A DNA stretch of 63,521 nt from Vibrio neptunius (GCF_000967495.1 NZ_JXXU01000009.1:1-63521); one strand, 5' to 3'; shown: positions 34,268 through 41,810, counted from the first letter of the stretch. Made by a program: numbers and translations. The notes: generated from the letters alone by a model not told the origin.

Positions 34268-35572
34268 TTAAGCGTTGGCTTTTTTCAGGTGCACTTTTTC
34301 TTCTTGCTCACCCGCCATTGGGTCGTTGAAGCGCGATTCATCCAGAGCGCCCTCCGACTTAGCGACGATAACCGTTACTGCGCTGTCACCTGTGATGTTC
34401 ACAGCAGTACGGATCATGTCTAATAGGCGGTCAACACCCATGATCAGAGCGATACCTTCGAGTGGTAGACCAACTTGGTTAAGCACCATCGCGAGCATCA
34501 CTAGGCCAACCCCTGGCACACCTGCTGTACCGATAGAAGCTAGCGTTGCCGTTAAGATCACCATCAGGTAATCACCCATGGTTAGGTCAATGTTGAACGC
34601 TTGAGCAATAAAGGCAGTTGCGACACCTTGCATGATGGCCGTACCGTCCATATTCACAGTCGCACCGAGTGGCACGGTGAACGAAGAAATACGGTTATCA
34701 ACTCCCATGCGGTTCTTAACCGTTTCCATCGTGACAGGAATTGTCGCGTTAGAAGATGCTGTTGAGAAGGCAAACATGATTGCGTCTTCCATCTTCTTCA
34801 AGAAGGTGATTGGGTTAAGACCTGTAAAGCCTTTCAGCATCAGGCTGTAGGTGACCAAACCATGAATCACGAGCGTACCTGCTAGAACCAGGAAGTACTC
34901 CGCTAAGTTGAGAATGGCACTCAGACCTAGACCTGTGAACAGCTTCGCCATCAGGAAGAACACACCGTAAGGGGCTAGGTTCATGAGTAGCGCAACCAGC
35001 TTCATGATCACGTCGTTAAGATCAGCAAAGATGGCGGCAATACGCTCACCCGATTTGCCCGCGGCACTGATCGCGATACCAAACAGTACAGCAAATACGA
35101 TGACCTGTAGGGTTTTTCCTTCCGCCATTGCACTGATCGGGTTGGTTGGGAACATGCCGATAATGACTTGGCCCAGAGACGGTGCTTCTGCGGATTTGAA
35201 TGAACTCGCTGCGGTTAGATCGGCACCGGCACCAGGCTGAAATAGGTGACCCATAGTCAGTGCTAACGTAATCGCAATAGCGGTCGTAGTAATATAGAAG
35301 GCGAGTGTTTTACCACCCATGCGACCTAAGGTTGATAGGTCTTTCAGTGAGCTCGTACCACAAACCAGTGAAACAAACACCAGTGGGACAACAAGCATTT
35401 TTAAGCTGGCAACGAAAATCTGGCCACCAACTTCAAACAATCCATTGACGATGTATGTGTCGACAAATCCGTTGTCGGCAAAAAGGCTGCGAATCGCAAA
35501 ACCTGTCAAGATACCCGCAACCATACCAATAATTACTCGGCTGGTTAACGACATTGGTTTCTTGGTATTCAT
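34268..35572 (-). CDS. Dicarboxylate/amino acid:cation symporter (DAACS family)
   Basis: 434 residues from the ATG at 35572, preceded by AAGGAG eight bases away. It has eight transmembrane segments and the re-entrant hairpins of the glutamate transporter fold: FAFSTASSNATIPVT (serine-rich hairpin 1), NMDGTAIMQGVAT and SIGTAGVPGVGLVML (hairpin 2). It imports glutamate, aspartate or C4-dicarboxylates with Na+ or H+. Which one is not clear; GltP- and DctA-type proteins are similar. A CRP-like site lies upstream, consistent with carbon-source control. Monocistronic. Confidence 0.93.
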   Translation of the reverse strand: MNTKKPMSLTSRVIIGMVAGILTGFAIRSLFADNGFVDTYIVNGLFEVGGQIFVASLKMLVVPLVFVSLVCGTSSLKDLSTLGRMGGKTLAFYITTTAIAITLALTMGHLFQPGAGADLTAASSFKSAEAPSLGQVIIGMFPTNPISAMAEGKTLQVIVFAVLFGIAISAAGKSGERIAAIFADLNDVIMKLVALLMNLAPYGVFFLMAKLFTGLGLSAILNLAEYFLVLAGTLVIHGLVTYSLMLKGFTGLNPITFLKKMEDAIMFAFSTASSNATIPVTMETVKNRMGVDNRISSFTVPLGATVNMDGTAIMQGVATAFIAQAFNIDLTMGDYLMVILTATLASIGTAGVPGVGLVMLAMVLNQVGLPLEGIALIMGVDRLLDMIRTAVNITGDSAVTVIVAKSEGALDESRFNDPMAGEQEEKVHLKKANA

Positions 35573-36152
35573 AGTGAACACTCCTTATAGTTATGCACCT
35601 TGAGTTCACTTCAAGGCGAGCAGGAGGTTATCAGTCGAATCGAAAAATACGAACGTAAAATGCGTTGTCAGATTTGTAGATGTGATCTTTATCACTAGAG
35701 AGTACTGGTTATTAACAGTTTGATAACATTATCGATTAAATGTTTTGTCTGGCTGTTTTCAAATGTCACATCTTAGCCCGTCGGTGTTAAAAAAAACGCC
35801 ATTCTCATTACATGTGGAATTGGGTGCATATTAAAATCAGATGATTTATTGCGTGCATAGATAATCAATAGTTATGCACTTTTTCGAGCGCGTAATAGAT
35901 TGCCATTGAGCCCTTTTTATCGAAATGACACACGGTTTTCCTTTGCCATCACTTGTTTCTCGAGTGTTGCGCGTGGATAACCACCGTTATCGTGTTAATT
36001 ATTCCCTTGTAAATGTTAGTCACTTCATATTCAACGGGTTTCTCACTGCTTTGACCGTGAATTTAGCCAATAACACCAATTTACCTAGGAATGTTCCCCT
36101 TAGCATAGAAGCTCGACGTCAGAGACAACAATAAAATAAAGGAATAATTACA
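35573..36152. other. 580-base divergent region between the DAACS gene and the reb regulator
   Basis: Contains the CRP-like site near 35681 and presumably promoters for both neighbours. A 69-codon plus frame (35925-36134) has no ribosome site and low-complexity sequence. No sigma-54 promoter was found by eye. Confidence 0.45.
35681..35696. promoter_or_regulatory. CRP-like site
   Basis: TGTGATCTTTATCACT matches the TGTGA-N6-TCACA consensus at nine of the ten informative bases. It is about 110 bases before the DAACS start codon and far from the reb regulator, so it most likely controls the symporter. Confidence 0.55.
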
Positions 36153-37364
36153 ATGTCAGAGCTAAGTTACGCCAACAGAGGAGCGGCCAGCAATGGTCTT
36201 CCGATGGCAATTAATACTTCTAATTCGTTCCCACATAACTCTGTTGATAGAAAGGGAGTAGATTACCCTCTACTCGGTTTATCACCTTCAATACAGAGAA
36301 TCCAAAGTCAGATTGAATTCGCGGCTAAAACCAACTATCCAGTATTTATTAGTGGGGAGACAGGAACAGAAAAACGTTCTATTGCCTCGCTTATTCATCT
36401 CAACCGATTGGAGGGTAAGGGCCGCTTTATTCTTATTCCACCAACCATCCACAATCACTCACAATTTAAAGCGTACCTTGAGAATAGCTTAAATCGAGCC
36501 AAGCAAGGCACCTTATATCTCTCTGAAGTCGATGTCCTGGCACAGGAAAAAAAGGATTACCTGACTACCTTATTCAGTCAAGAGGAATTTCAAAGTTGCT
36601 TGACTGAGAAAAAAGTCCAGTTGATTGTCTCTTGTACCGAATCGATCAATAGTGCCCAAGGCAACCGGCAATTTTTGGCCAAGTTACTGGGGACAGAAGT
36701 GCCACATCTAGAGCTTTATATCCCGCCAGTTAGAGAGCGCAAGCAAGACCTTTCCAATCACATCGATCATATACTCCATAAACTTCAATCCTTTACCACA
36801 ACGCGATTTACTCCTGAAGCGATTCAACTTCTCCACAATTATCATTGGCCAGGTAATGTTGATCAGTTGCAGCGCGTGATCGTGACGTTAGCGTCCTGTT
36901 GCGATCACCATATTGACATTGAAGATATTCGCAATCTGGCGCTTTTCCCTGAAAGCGAAACCTTCGACGTGGTGGAAGCGGTACTCAATCAAGAGTTTGG
37001 CGGTTTCCGTCATCTTCACCCAGGTTTACTGAAAGCGCTCAACTACATGAGCGAGAACTTCACCGAAGAGCTGACGCTAGCCGATCTTTCCAACGCGGCG
37101 TTTACCAGCCAATCACATCTATCTTATTTGTTCCGACAACACATTGGCTTTTCATTCAAATCCTTGTTAGTGCAAGTGCGGATTTGCTATGCCAAGCAGC
37201 TGATTGATGACACGCCAATGATGAAAGTCACCGAAGTCTGCCTGCAATCTGGGTTCGGCGACCTGAGTCATTTCGAAAAAATGTTCAAGAGAAATGTGGG
37301 TTGTACACCGCGCCAATACCGACAGAAAGAGCGAGAAAAAGCACGCCTCTTTGCGGCGAACTAA
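36153..37364 (+). CDS. Degenerate sigma-54-activator AAA domain fused to AraC DNA-binding domain (putative reb regulator)
   Basis: 403 residues. Residues about 38-265 resemble a bacterial enhancer-binding AAA+ domain, with the Walker A region GETGTEKR (68-75), the Walker B region GTLYLSEV (119-126), PPVRERKQDL (191-200) and HWPGNVDQLQ (231-240). Walker A lost the last glycine (GTGK to GTEK), the Walker B aspartate is Ser, and the GAFTGA loop that contacts sigma-54 is absent. The C-terminal 100 residues are an AraC two-helix-turn-helix domain, not the Fis type. It therefore probably works as a sigma-70-type regulator, perhaps of the reb genes 100 bases downstream. Start has AAAGGAA. Confidence 0.82.
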   Translation: MSELSYANRGAASNGLPMAINTSNSFPHNSVDRKGVDYPLLGLSPSIQRIQSQIEFAAKTNYPVFISGETGTEKRSIASLIHLNRLEGKGRFILIPPTIHNHSQFKAYLENSLNRAKQGTLYLSEVDVLAQEKKDYLTTLFSQEEFQSCLTEKKVQLIVSCTESINSAQGNRQFLAKLLGTEVPHLELYIPPVRERKQDLSNHIDHILHKLQSFTTTRFTPEAIQLLHNYHWPGNVDQLQRVIVTLASCCDHHIDIEDIRNLALFPESETFDVVEAVLNQEFGGFRHLHPGLLKALNYMSENFTEELTLADLSNAAFTSQSHLSYLFRQHIGFSFKSLLVQVRICYAKQLIDDTPMMKVTEVCLQSGFGDLSHFEKMFKRNVGCTPRQYRQKEREKARLFAAN

Positions 37365-37373
37365 GTTGGTGAA

Positions 37374-37419
37374 AAGGCGGCAATTCTTGATGGATTTGAC
37401 CAAGTTATCAAGCCGCCTT
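37374..37419 (+). other. Hairpin between the regulator and the first reb gene
   Basis: AAGGCGGC and GCCGCCTT are perfect eight-base complements around 30 bases, 46 bases before the first reb-type gene. Without a strong T run it may be an attenuator or processing site that separates regulator and reb messages. Confidence 0.45.
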
Positions 37420-37465
37420 GTTCTTAATATGGAAAGCATAGAGACGAACATCAAGAGCCTCTGAA

Positions 37466-37666
37466 ATGGAAATCAACATCGAGAAAATGCTGAGTCAATT
37501 CACCCCGACAACATCGCGCAATATGTACCTCAACATGGTCGCTGATTCGTTAGGGAAAGCATCACAAAATGCGACTCATGCTCAGCAGCAAATTCAGACC
37601 ATAGTGGTCACTAATACGGCGTTAGGTTCCGGGTTGATTTATTCCATTGCAGCAAAAGGGTCTTAG
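37466..37666 (+). CDS. Reb-family small protein (type B)
   Basis: 66 residues. The pattern VADSLGKASQNATHAQQQIQTIV is the RebB core with the conserved asparagine-alanine-threonine and glutamine triplet; the rest is an alanine-rich helix ending in a short Gly/Ser tail. It lacks the N-terminal TDSVTQVN motif of the type A copies. Reb proteins polymerise into R-bodies, ribbon-like proteins that can unroll and rupture membranes. First structural gene of the series. Ribosome site is weak. Confidence 0.7.
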   Translation: MEINIEKMLSQFTPTTSRNMYLNMVADSLGKASQNATHAQQQIQTIVVTNTALGSGLIYSIAAKGS

Positions 37667-37718
37667 TCAGTTTTGAGGTGCAATGCGGCACTTCTTAACC
37701 AGCAAAGGAGCATTTGAT

Positions 37719-37985
37719 ATGCCAGTAAATGATGCGGTCACCGATTCCGTGACGCAAGTAAACACCGAAGTAGTGGGTGACACCCCCGCTGTTGCGAGTG
37801 GAAACCTGTTGCTTTCTACCAGTCAGGCAATGGGTATCTCCGCACTCAACAGTACAGGGGCGAACCAACAAGCGACTTTGGTCCACCAGTCTTCGACAGT
37901 GCAGGGAGTGAACTCTTTGCTCGCTACAGGTACCGCGGTTATAGGCCGTAGTGTCGAACTCATCCTAGAACCTAGCGCAAGCTAA
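37719..37985 (+). CDS. RebB family R-body protein (type A)
   Basis: 88 residues from the ATG at 37719 with AGGAG eight bases before; a longer frame starting at 37683 has no ribosome site. It carries the RebB signature: PVNDAVTDSVTQVNTEVVGDTPAVASGN at the N-terminus, GANQQATLVHQSSTVQGVNSL in the middle and the VIGRSVELI helix at the end. More divergent than the next two copies (QQ in place of QQQAQ). Cytoplasmic R-body subunit by family; role within the assembly unknown. Confidence 0.85.
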   Translation: MPVNDAVTDSVTQVNTEVVGDTPAVASGNLLLSTSQAMGISALNSTGANQQATLVHQSSTVQGVNSLLATGTAVIGRSVELILEPSAS

Positions 37986-38008
37986 TTAACTGAAATTAGG
38001 AGCAAATT

Positions 38009-38269
38009 ATGCCAGTTAATGAACAAGTAACAGACTCAGTAACACAGGTGAACACGAAAGTTGTTGGTGAAACACCAGCAATGGCAATGGGTAACCTGCT
38101 GATGTCTACCAGCCACGCATTGAGTAATGCTGCTCACAACGCGACGGCTGCACAGCAGCAAGCACAAATCACTATGCAGGCTGCCACAGTACAGGGTGTG
38201 AACTCTTTGATGGCAATCGGTTCTTCGGTCATTGGCCGTGGTGCTGAAGGCATCATCGAAAAAGGCTAA
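38009..38269 (+). CDS. RebB family R-body protein (type A)
   Basis: 86 residues. Full RebB pattern: VNEQVTDSVTQVN, AMAMGNLLMSTSHAL, NATAAQQQAQITMQAATVQGVN and VIGRGAEGIIEKG. In Caedibacter the RebB-type proteins, together with RebA, form the R-body ribbon. It has a ribosome site AGGAG and lies 23 bases after the preceding copy. The following gene is nearly the same, so the two are recent tandem duplicates. Confidence 0.9.
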   Translation: MPVNEQVTDSVTQVNTKVVGETPAMAMGNLLMSTSHALSNAAHNATAAQQQAQITMQAATVQGVNSLMAIGSSVIGRGAEGIIEKG

Positions 38270-38320
38270 TTACAGCCAGGTTGAAAAACTAATTGTTAAC
38301 AACAAATAAGGAACGAAACA

Positions 38321-38584
38321 ATGCCAGTTAATGAACAAGTAACAGACTCAGTAACACAGGTGAACACAAAAGTGGTTGGTGAAACTCCAGCAATGGCAAT
38401 GGGTAACTTGCTAATGTCTACCAGCCAAGCGTTAGGCACGGCAGCTCACAACGCGACAAGCGGCCAGCAGCAAGCTCAAATCACTATGCAGGCCGCAACG
38501 GTTCAAGGCGTTAACTCGCTGATGTCTATTGGTTCTTCGGTTGTTGGCCGAAGTGCAGAAGGCATCATTGAAAAAGACTCGTAA
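38321..38584 (+). CDS. RebB family R-body protein (type A, tandem duplicate)
   Basis: 87 residues, differing from the preceding copy at about ten positions (for example SQALGTAAHNATSGQQQ). The first 47 bases are identical in DNA sequence. The 51-base spacer is unlike other spacers in the operon. R-body subunit. Duplication may raise dosage or supply two interacting subunits; the sequence alone cannot tell. Confidence 0.9.
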   Translation: MPVNEQVTDSVTQVNTKVVGETPAMAMGNLLMSTSQALGTAAHNATSGQQQAQITMQAATVQGVNSLMSIGSSVVGRSAEGIIEKDS

Positions 38585-38593
38585 TGCCATACG

Positions 38594-38625
38594 CACCTTT
38601 GTCAGTCTAATGGCTGGCAAAGGTG
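38594..38625 (+). other. Hairpin within the reb operon
   Basis: CACCTTTG and CAAAGGTG are perfect complements around 16 bases that contain a second CAG/CTG pairing, immediately before the ribosome site of the next gene. It may stabilise the upstream message or tune translation downstream. Confidence 0.5.
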
Positions 38626-38643
38626 TACTTGAAGGAGATGTGA

Positions 38644-38937
38644 ATGAAAACAGTAAACACACCCCCTGAACAGGCAGAGTCAGCATTCCATGCGGCGAAT
38701 CAATCTGTGGCTCAGTCCACTGCTATGGCTCTTGCGGATGCAACCGACAATCTGCGTAACCTGAACACATTGAGTACCACGGCGATTGGCACAGCGTTAA
38801 GCCAACTTCTGGAAACGGGTGATCCTAAGTACATGGCCATCATCGACCAGGCCCAAAAAGTGGTGACGAATGGCGCCGAAAACTTCGGTGTTGTCGGCGA
38901 TAAAGTAGCGACTGTGCTACACGATCGCTCTCAATAA
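38644..38937 (+). CDS. Reb-associated small protein (type C)
   Basis: 97 residues. The block MALADATDNLRNLNTLSTTAIG plus LLETGDPKY and a heptad-like C-terminal helix (IIDQAQKVVTNGAENFG) is shared with the gene at 40286 and defines a third subfamily next to the RebB copies. It keeps the SVAQSTA and A-rich helices of Reb proteins but not the NAT/QQQ core. In Caedibacter the RebC/RebD-type genes assist polymerisation; whether this is the equivalent is unknown. Confidence 0.7.
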   Translation: MKTVNTPPEQAESAFHAANQSVAQSTAMALADATDNLRNLNTLSTTAIGTALSQLLETGDPKYMAIIDQAQKVVTNGAENFGVVGDKVATVLHDRSQ

Positions 38938-39023
38938 TGATTGCTGTTCTTCTCATTTCCATTTCAGGTTTGTGAGTTCAGCATTCGTTTCAGCGCCTGT
39001 TGAAGGCATCTCAAGGAGTGAAT

Positions 39024-39452
39024 ATGAAAGAGCAGGATACAAGATTCGAGAACGAGTTCGAACAGGAACTCTCGCAAAACGCGATTGACCAGTTTAATAC
39101 CTTGCAGGCGTTCTCGTCTCAACCCACCAGCCTACTGGAAACCACATTGGCTGATACGCTGGGTTTGTCGATGCATAACGCTGTCAGTACTCAGCAACAG
39201 TCTCAAATGACCACCGCAGCTTCGGTGACGAACGCTTGTGCTCGATTACTGCAGACTCAAACACGGCCAACGGTTGAGGCGAAAGTTGAGCCCAAAACGG
39301 AGCCAGCGATTTTTGTTGATGCCAGTCATCGGTTAGGCAGAGAGGACGGTGGTAGTGAAGACATTCAGGAAGACGCTGAAGAGAAAAAACGCTCGTTCAG
39401 CTTGTTACGTTTTCTGAAGAGAAACAAAGGGGCGAACGATGACCAGCAATGA
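39024..39452 (+). CDS. Reb-family protein with charged C-terminal tail (type B)
   Basis: 142 residues from the ATG at 39024 (AAGGAG upstream). Its middle (LADTLGLSMHNAVSTQQQSQMTTAA) matches the type B Reb core. A tail of 60 residues follows, rich in Lys, Glu and Asp, ending in EKKRSFSLLRFLKRNKG, a basic amphipathic stretch that might bind membrane or nucleic acid. It overlaps the next gene by 14 bases. Confidence 0.7.
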   Translation: MKEQDTRFENEFEQELSQNAIDQFNTLQAFSSQPTSLLETTLADTLGLSMHNAVSTQQQSQMTTAASVTNACARLLQTQTRPTVEAKVEPKTEPAIFVDASHRLGREDGGSEDIQEDAEEKKRSFSLLRFLKRNKGANDDQQ

Positions 39453-39702
39453 CACCATGAAGTTTGATGTCAATGAGCAGCTCAAGCAGATTGAGTCGTT
39501 CACCGAGCGGCAACAACAGGATGTGCAAAAGTTGATTGCAGAATCGCAAAAGCGTTTTGGTTCAGGCCAAGTCAATGACTCCATCGATGAAGTGGAAAGC
39601 GCGGTCACGGGTATGTTGGATAACATCGAAGGCCAGCTTGAGCAGGAAATCAGCAAAATTAATCAGCAGTTGCAAGAGCTGCTGCCAAATGAAATTCAAT
39701 AA
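39439..39702 (+). CDS. Coiled-coil protein in the reb operon
   Basis: 87 residues dominated by heptad repeats (VNEQLKQIESFTERQQQDVQKL, then IEGQLEQEISKINQQLQELL). No Reb signature is present. It overlaps the preceding gene and is followed 11 bases later by another rebB, so it belongs to the operon. It could be a chaperone or nucleating factor for R-body assembly; this is inference from position. Confidence 0.7.
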   Translation: MTSNDTMKFDVNEQLKQIESFTERQQQDVQKLIAESQKRFGSGQVNDSIDEVESAVTGMLDNIEGQLEQEISKINQQLQELLPNEIQ

Positions 39703-39713
39703 GTGAGGTTATC

Positions 39714-39986
39714 ATGCCGAAAAAAGTTAACGAGCAGATCACGGATTCTGTCACGCAAACCAATACTCAAGTGCTGGCGGGATCACCTGCTAATGCAATG
39801 GGTAACCTGTTTACCTCTATGGGGTTAGCGATGTCGAACTTGAACAACAATGCCACTTCAGCACAGCAACAGGCAAACATTGGTATGCAGGCGGCGACGG
39901 TGCAAGGTGTCAACGCACTCACGGCGATTGGCACGGCAGTTTTGGGTCGTGCAACGGAAGCGATCGTCGAAAAAGACGAAGAATAA
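39714..39986 (+). CDS. RebB family R-body protein (type A, divergent)
   Basis: 90 residues: VNEQITDSVTQTNTQVLAGSP, NATSAQQQANIGMQAATVQGVNALTAIG and VLGRATEAIVEKDEE. It keeps the complete RebB core but differs clearly from the other type A copies, and resembles the Caedibacter RebB most closely of them all by eye. Ribosome site GTGAGG. Structural R-body subunit. Confidence 0.88.
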   Translation: MPKKVNEQITDSVTQTNTQVLAGSPANAMGNLFTSMGLAMSNLNNNATSAQQQANIGMQAATVQGVNALTAIGTAVLGRATEAIVEKDEE

Positions 39987-40034
39987 GCCCCTAGCCAATG
40001 TGACTTTGTTGCTAAAAGTACCAGTCGACCCAAC

Positions 40035-40069
40035 GGCCAATTCAGTTAATGACATTGGCCTTTTGTTTT
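40035..40069 (+). terminator. Internal intrinsic terminator in the reb operon
   Basis: GGCCAAT and ATTGGCC form a seven-base-pair GC-containing stem around 12 bases, followed directly by TTTTGTTTT. It lies between rebB at 39714 and the next reb gene, so part of the transcripts should stop here and set the ratio of early to late subunits. Confidence 0.7.
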
Positions 40070-40080
40070 AGGAGTGAGCC

Positions 40081-40272
40081 ATGAGTGATAAAAACAGTGC
40101 AGAAGACCTCAAACAAGTGTCTGAAATGATCGATCAGCTGACAGAATCCGCCATGTCAGACACCATGGGTCTGCATATGCAAAACGCCGTCACTATACAG
40201 CAAGGCATGCAGGCGATTAGCAACGCTTCCACTTCGACAGCGTGCGCCTTGATCCTCAAAAAAGGCGGCTAA
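40081..40272 (+). CDS. Reb-family small protein (type B)
   Basis: 63 residues with the type B core MSDTMGLHMQNAVTIQQGMQAI and an alanine/serine-rich helix ending LILKKGG. It follows the internal terminator with AGGAG as ribosome site. One of three type B proteins. Function within the R-body unknown. Confidence 0.72.
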   Translation: MSDKNSAEDLKQVSEMIDQLTESAMSDTMGLHMQNAVTIQQGMQAISNASTSTACALILKKGG

Positions 40273-40285
40273 CGGGTAAGCGCCA

Positions 40286-40552
40286 ATGTCGAATGAGAGC
40301 ACGACTGACAAGGCCAAACAATCGGTCGCTCAATCTACCGCCATTGCAGTGCAAGACGCTGCCGACAACTTGCGCAATCTCAATACCATCAGTACCACCG
40401 CTATCGGTGTTGCTCTATCCGAATTGCTCGCTACTGGCGACCCCAAATACGTTCAAGTGATCGAACAAGCTCAGAAAATCATGGAAAAAGGCACCGCTAA
40501 CTTTGCCGAATTAGGTGACAAAGCGGCTGATGTGGCGAAGAAATTTGGTTAG
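40286..40552 (+). CDS. Reb-associated small protein (type C)
   Basis: 88 residues, paralogue of the gene at 38644: IAVQDAADNLRNLNTISTTAIG, LLATGDPKYVQVIEQAQKIMEKG and a C-terminal helix. Each type C gene follows closely behind a type A or B gene, as if subunits alternate. Ribosome site is weak (GGGTAAG), so coupling to the preceding gene is likely. Confidence 0.72.
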   Translation: MSNESTTDKAKQSVAQSTAIAVQDAADNLRNLNTISTTAIGVALSELLATGDPKYVQVIEQAQKIMEKGTANFAELGDKAADVAKKFG

Positions 40553-40752
40553 CGGGTGCAAAAGCAATGAGGACAAAAACGCGTCGTTATCCTTTTAGCC
40601 TAGTTGTGTGGTCATGGGTAGGGTGGAGTGTCAACTCGCTGAATGCAAAACATCAATTAACGCCTAAGCCACAAAGAAACCTAGGTTAAGCTGAGAATGG
40701 CATATTAATACCTTGTAGAGTCTGGATTGGCATTCGAAAGGTAGGAAAGTCA

Positions 40753-40851
40753 ATGCGGATTTTAGATATCGTTGTCATTGTCTGGTTAAGCTTTTTAACG
40801 CTTTATCAGTTCAATACGTTGTTCCAACTGCTTGTTGATAGTTGGTTATAG
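40753..40851 (+). CDS. 32-residue single-span membrane peptide at the end of the reb operon
   Basis: The reading frame MRILDIVVIVWLSFLTLYQF, then NTLFQLLVDSWL, is almost entirely hydrophobic with one flanking positive charge, a single transmembrane helix. AGGAAAG lies six bases before the ATG. A strong terminator follows six bases after the stop codon, so it closes the operon. A holin-like, anchor or regulatory membrane peptide is possible, but nothing beyond the hydrophobic helix is shown. Confidence 0.55.
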   Translation: MRILDIVVIVWLSFLTLYQFNTLFQLLVDSWL

Positions 40852-40856
40852 AATAA

Positions 40857-40892
40857 ACCCATAGAGCGCCGTCTCTATGGGCTTTGATTTTA
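40857..40892 (+). terminator. Intrinsic terminator ending the reb operon
   Basis: CCCATAGAG and CTCTATGGG form a nine-base-pair stem around six bases, followed by CTTTGATTTT. Confidence 0.85.
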
Positions 40893-40927
40893 TATGGGTT
40901 GACCTTATGAGTGATTGTTCAAGTCTT

Positions 40928-41482
40928 CTACAACACTCTCAGACATTGCTCTGGTGAAAGACTTAGCAGCGTGTTGGCAAAGTGAATTTTTTCATCACGC
41001 CACTTCAGCCCAGCTTCAGGACTTTCCTTGGATCTTCTGTCCGCTTCAAAATAACTGTGTCTTGGTAAACCATCGGCAGGTGTCATGACCATAGACTGCT
41101 CATTGACTCGCATTGTAAACAAGAATTGGCCGCGTTGACCCGATTGTGCGCCTGGATGGTGCAAGGTGGTATCGCAGCAGTAGCGCTTATCACGTAGTGC
41201 TCGGCAGGTGTATTCGAAGGCATCTTGTGTGCCGCGACCGGGGAAGGCGGTATAGATACTGATGCCATCTCGTTGCAAGACTTCACTGCCCGCTCCGAGC
41301 TGAACGGCGTATTGAACCAGCCTGAACCCTAATACCAAACCACCGACACTGTTGATACCGCTGTATTGAATCGCTCCAGCTAAATCTAGGCACAGACGGT
41401 CATCGTTTTCATACAGGTAAAGCTGCGGTGAAGCCCATTCGCTTTGAGGAATAAGCAGCTCAGTGATGTCAGGTTGATTCAT
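40928..41482 (-). CDS. Unidentified protein under a Fur box
   Basis: 184 residues from the ATG at 41482 (GGAGG upstream). Soluble, with no signal peptide. Its core GINSVGGLVLGFRLVQYAVQLG, then SIYTAFPGRGTQDAFEYTCRAL and RYCCDTTLHHPGAQSGQRG, has conserved-looking Gly/Cys/His patches that could bind metal, faintly like FmdE-type proteins, but I do not recognise the family. A near-consensus Fur box precedes it, so iron limitation should raise expression. Convergent with the reb operon. Confidence 0.7.
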   Translation of the reverse strand: MNQPDITELLIPQSEWASPQLYLYENDDRLCLDLAGAIQYSGINSVGGLVLGFRLVQYAVQLGAGSEVLQRDGISIYTAFPGRGTQDAFEYTCRALRDKRYCCDTTLHHPGAQSGQRGQFLFTMRVNEQSMVMTPADGLPRHSYFEADRRSKESPEAGLKWRDEKIHFANTLLSLSPEQCLRVL

Positions 41483-41810
41483 GGTGGCCTCCGCCGTCAG
41501 TTGAAAATCATCAATACAATAATCTATACGAATGAAAATCATTATCAACTATTGAGGGCAAAAAATTTGCCTTGATTTCAATTTAAATCCGCCATATTCA
41601 GACCAGATGGAACGACGGAGAAACCAAGAATATTCACCATTGTTTCGCCTCGGTTTCACATCGGTTTGCCACAGTATTCAGGCCTTCACCCCGTTAGAGT
41701 GGAGCGAGCCGTGCGTCTTGCTACCCGCTCAACGTTTGAGCTGTGATGAGTCAACAAACGTCACATACAGGCGCGCTTCCAACCTTCCATTCAGTTAACA
41801 GGAATTTAAG
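41483..41810. other. 328-base divergent region with Fur box
   Basis: Holds the Fur box for the minus-strand gene and the promoter of the 658-residue gene. Two short plus frames (63 and 60 codons) lack ribosome sites and similarity. Confidence 0.45.
41528..41546. promoter_or_regulatory. Near-consensus Fur box
   Basis: ACGAATGAAAATCATTATC agrees with GATAATGATAATCATTATC at 15 of 19 positions, 46-64 bases upstream of the start of the 184-residue gene. It could also affect the divergent gene at 41811. Confidence 0.65.

Noticed and set aside
35925..36134. 69-codon plus frame before the reb regulator
   Set aside because: No ribosome site; lies in the presumed promoter region.
36153..37364. Functional sigma-54 activator
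   Set aside because: Walker motifs are changed, the GAFTGA loop is absent and no -24/-12 promoter was seen near the reb genes.
37466..40552. CRISPR-like or tandem DNA repeat array
   Set aside because: Repetition comes from paralogous rebB genes; there are no short regular repeats with unique spacers.
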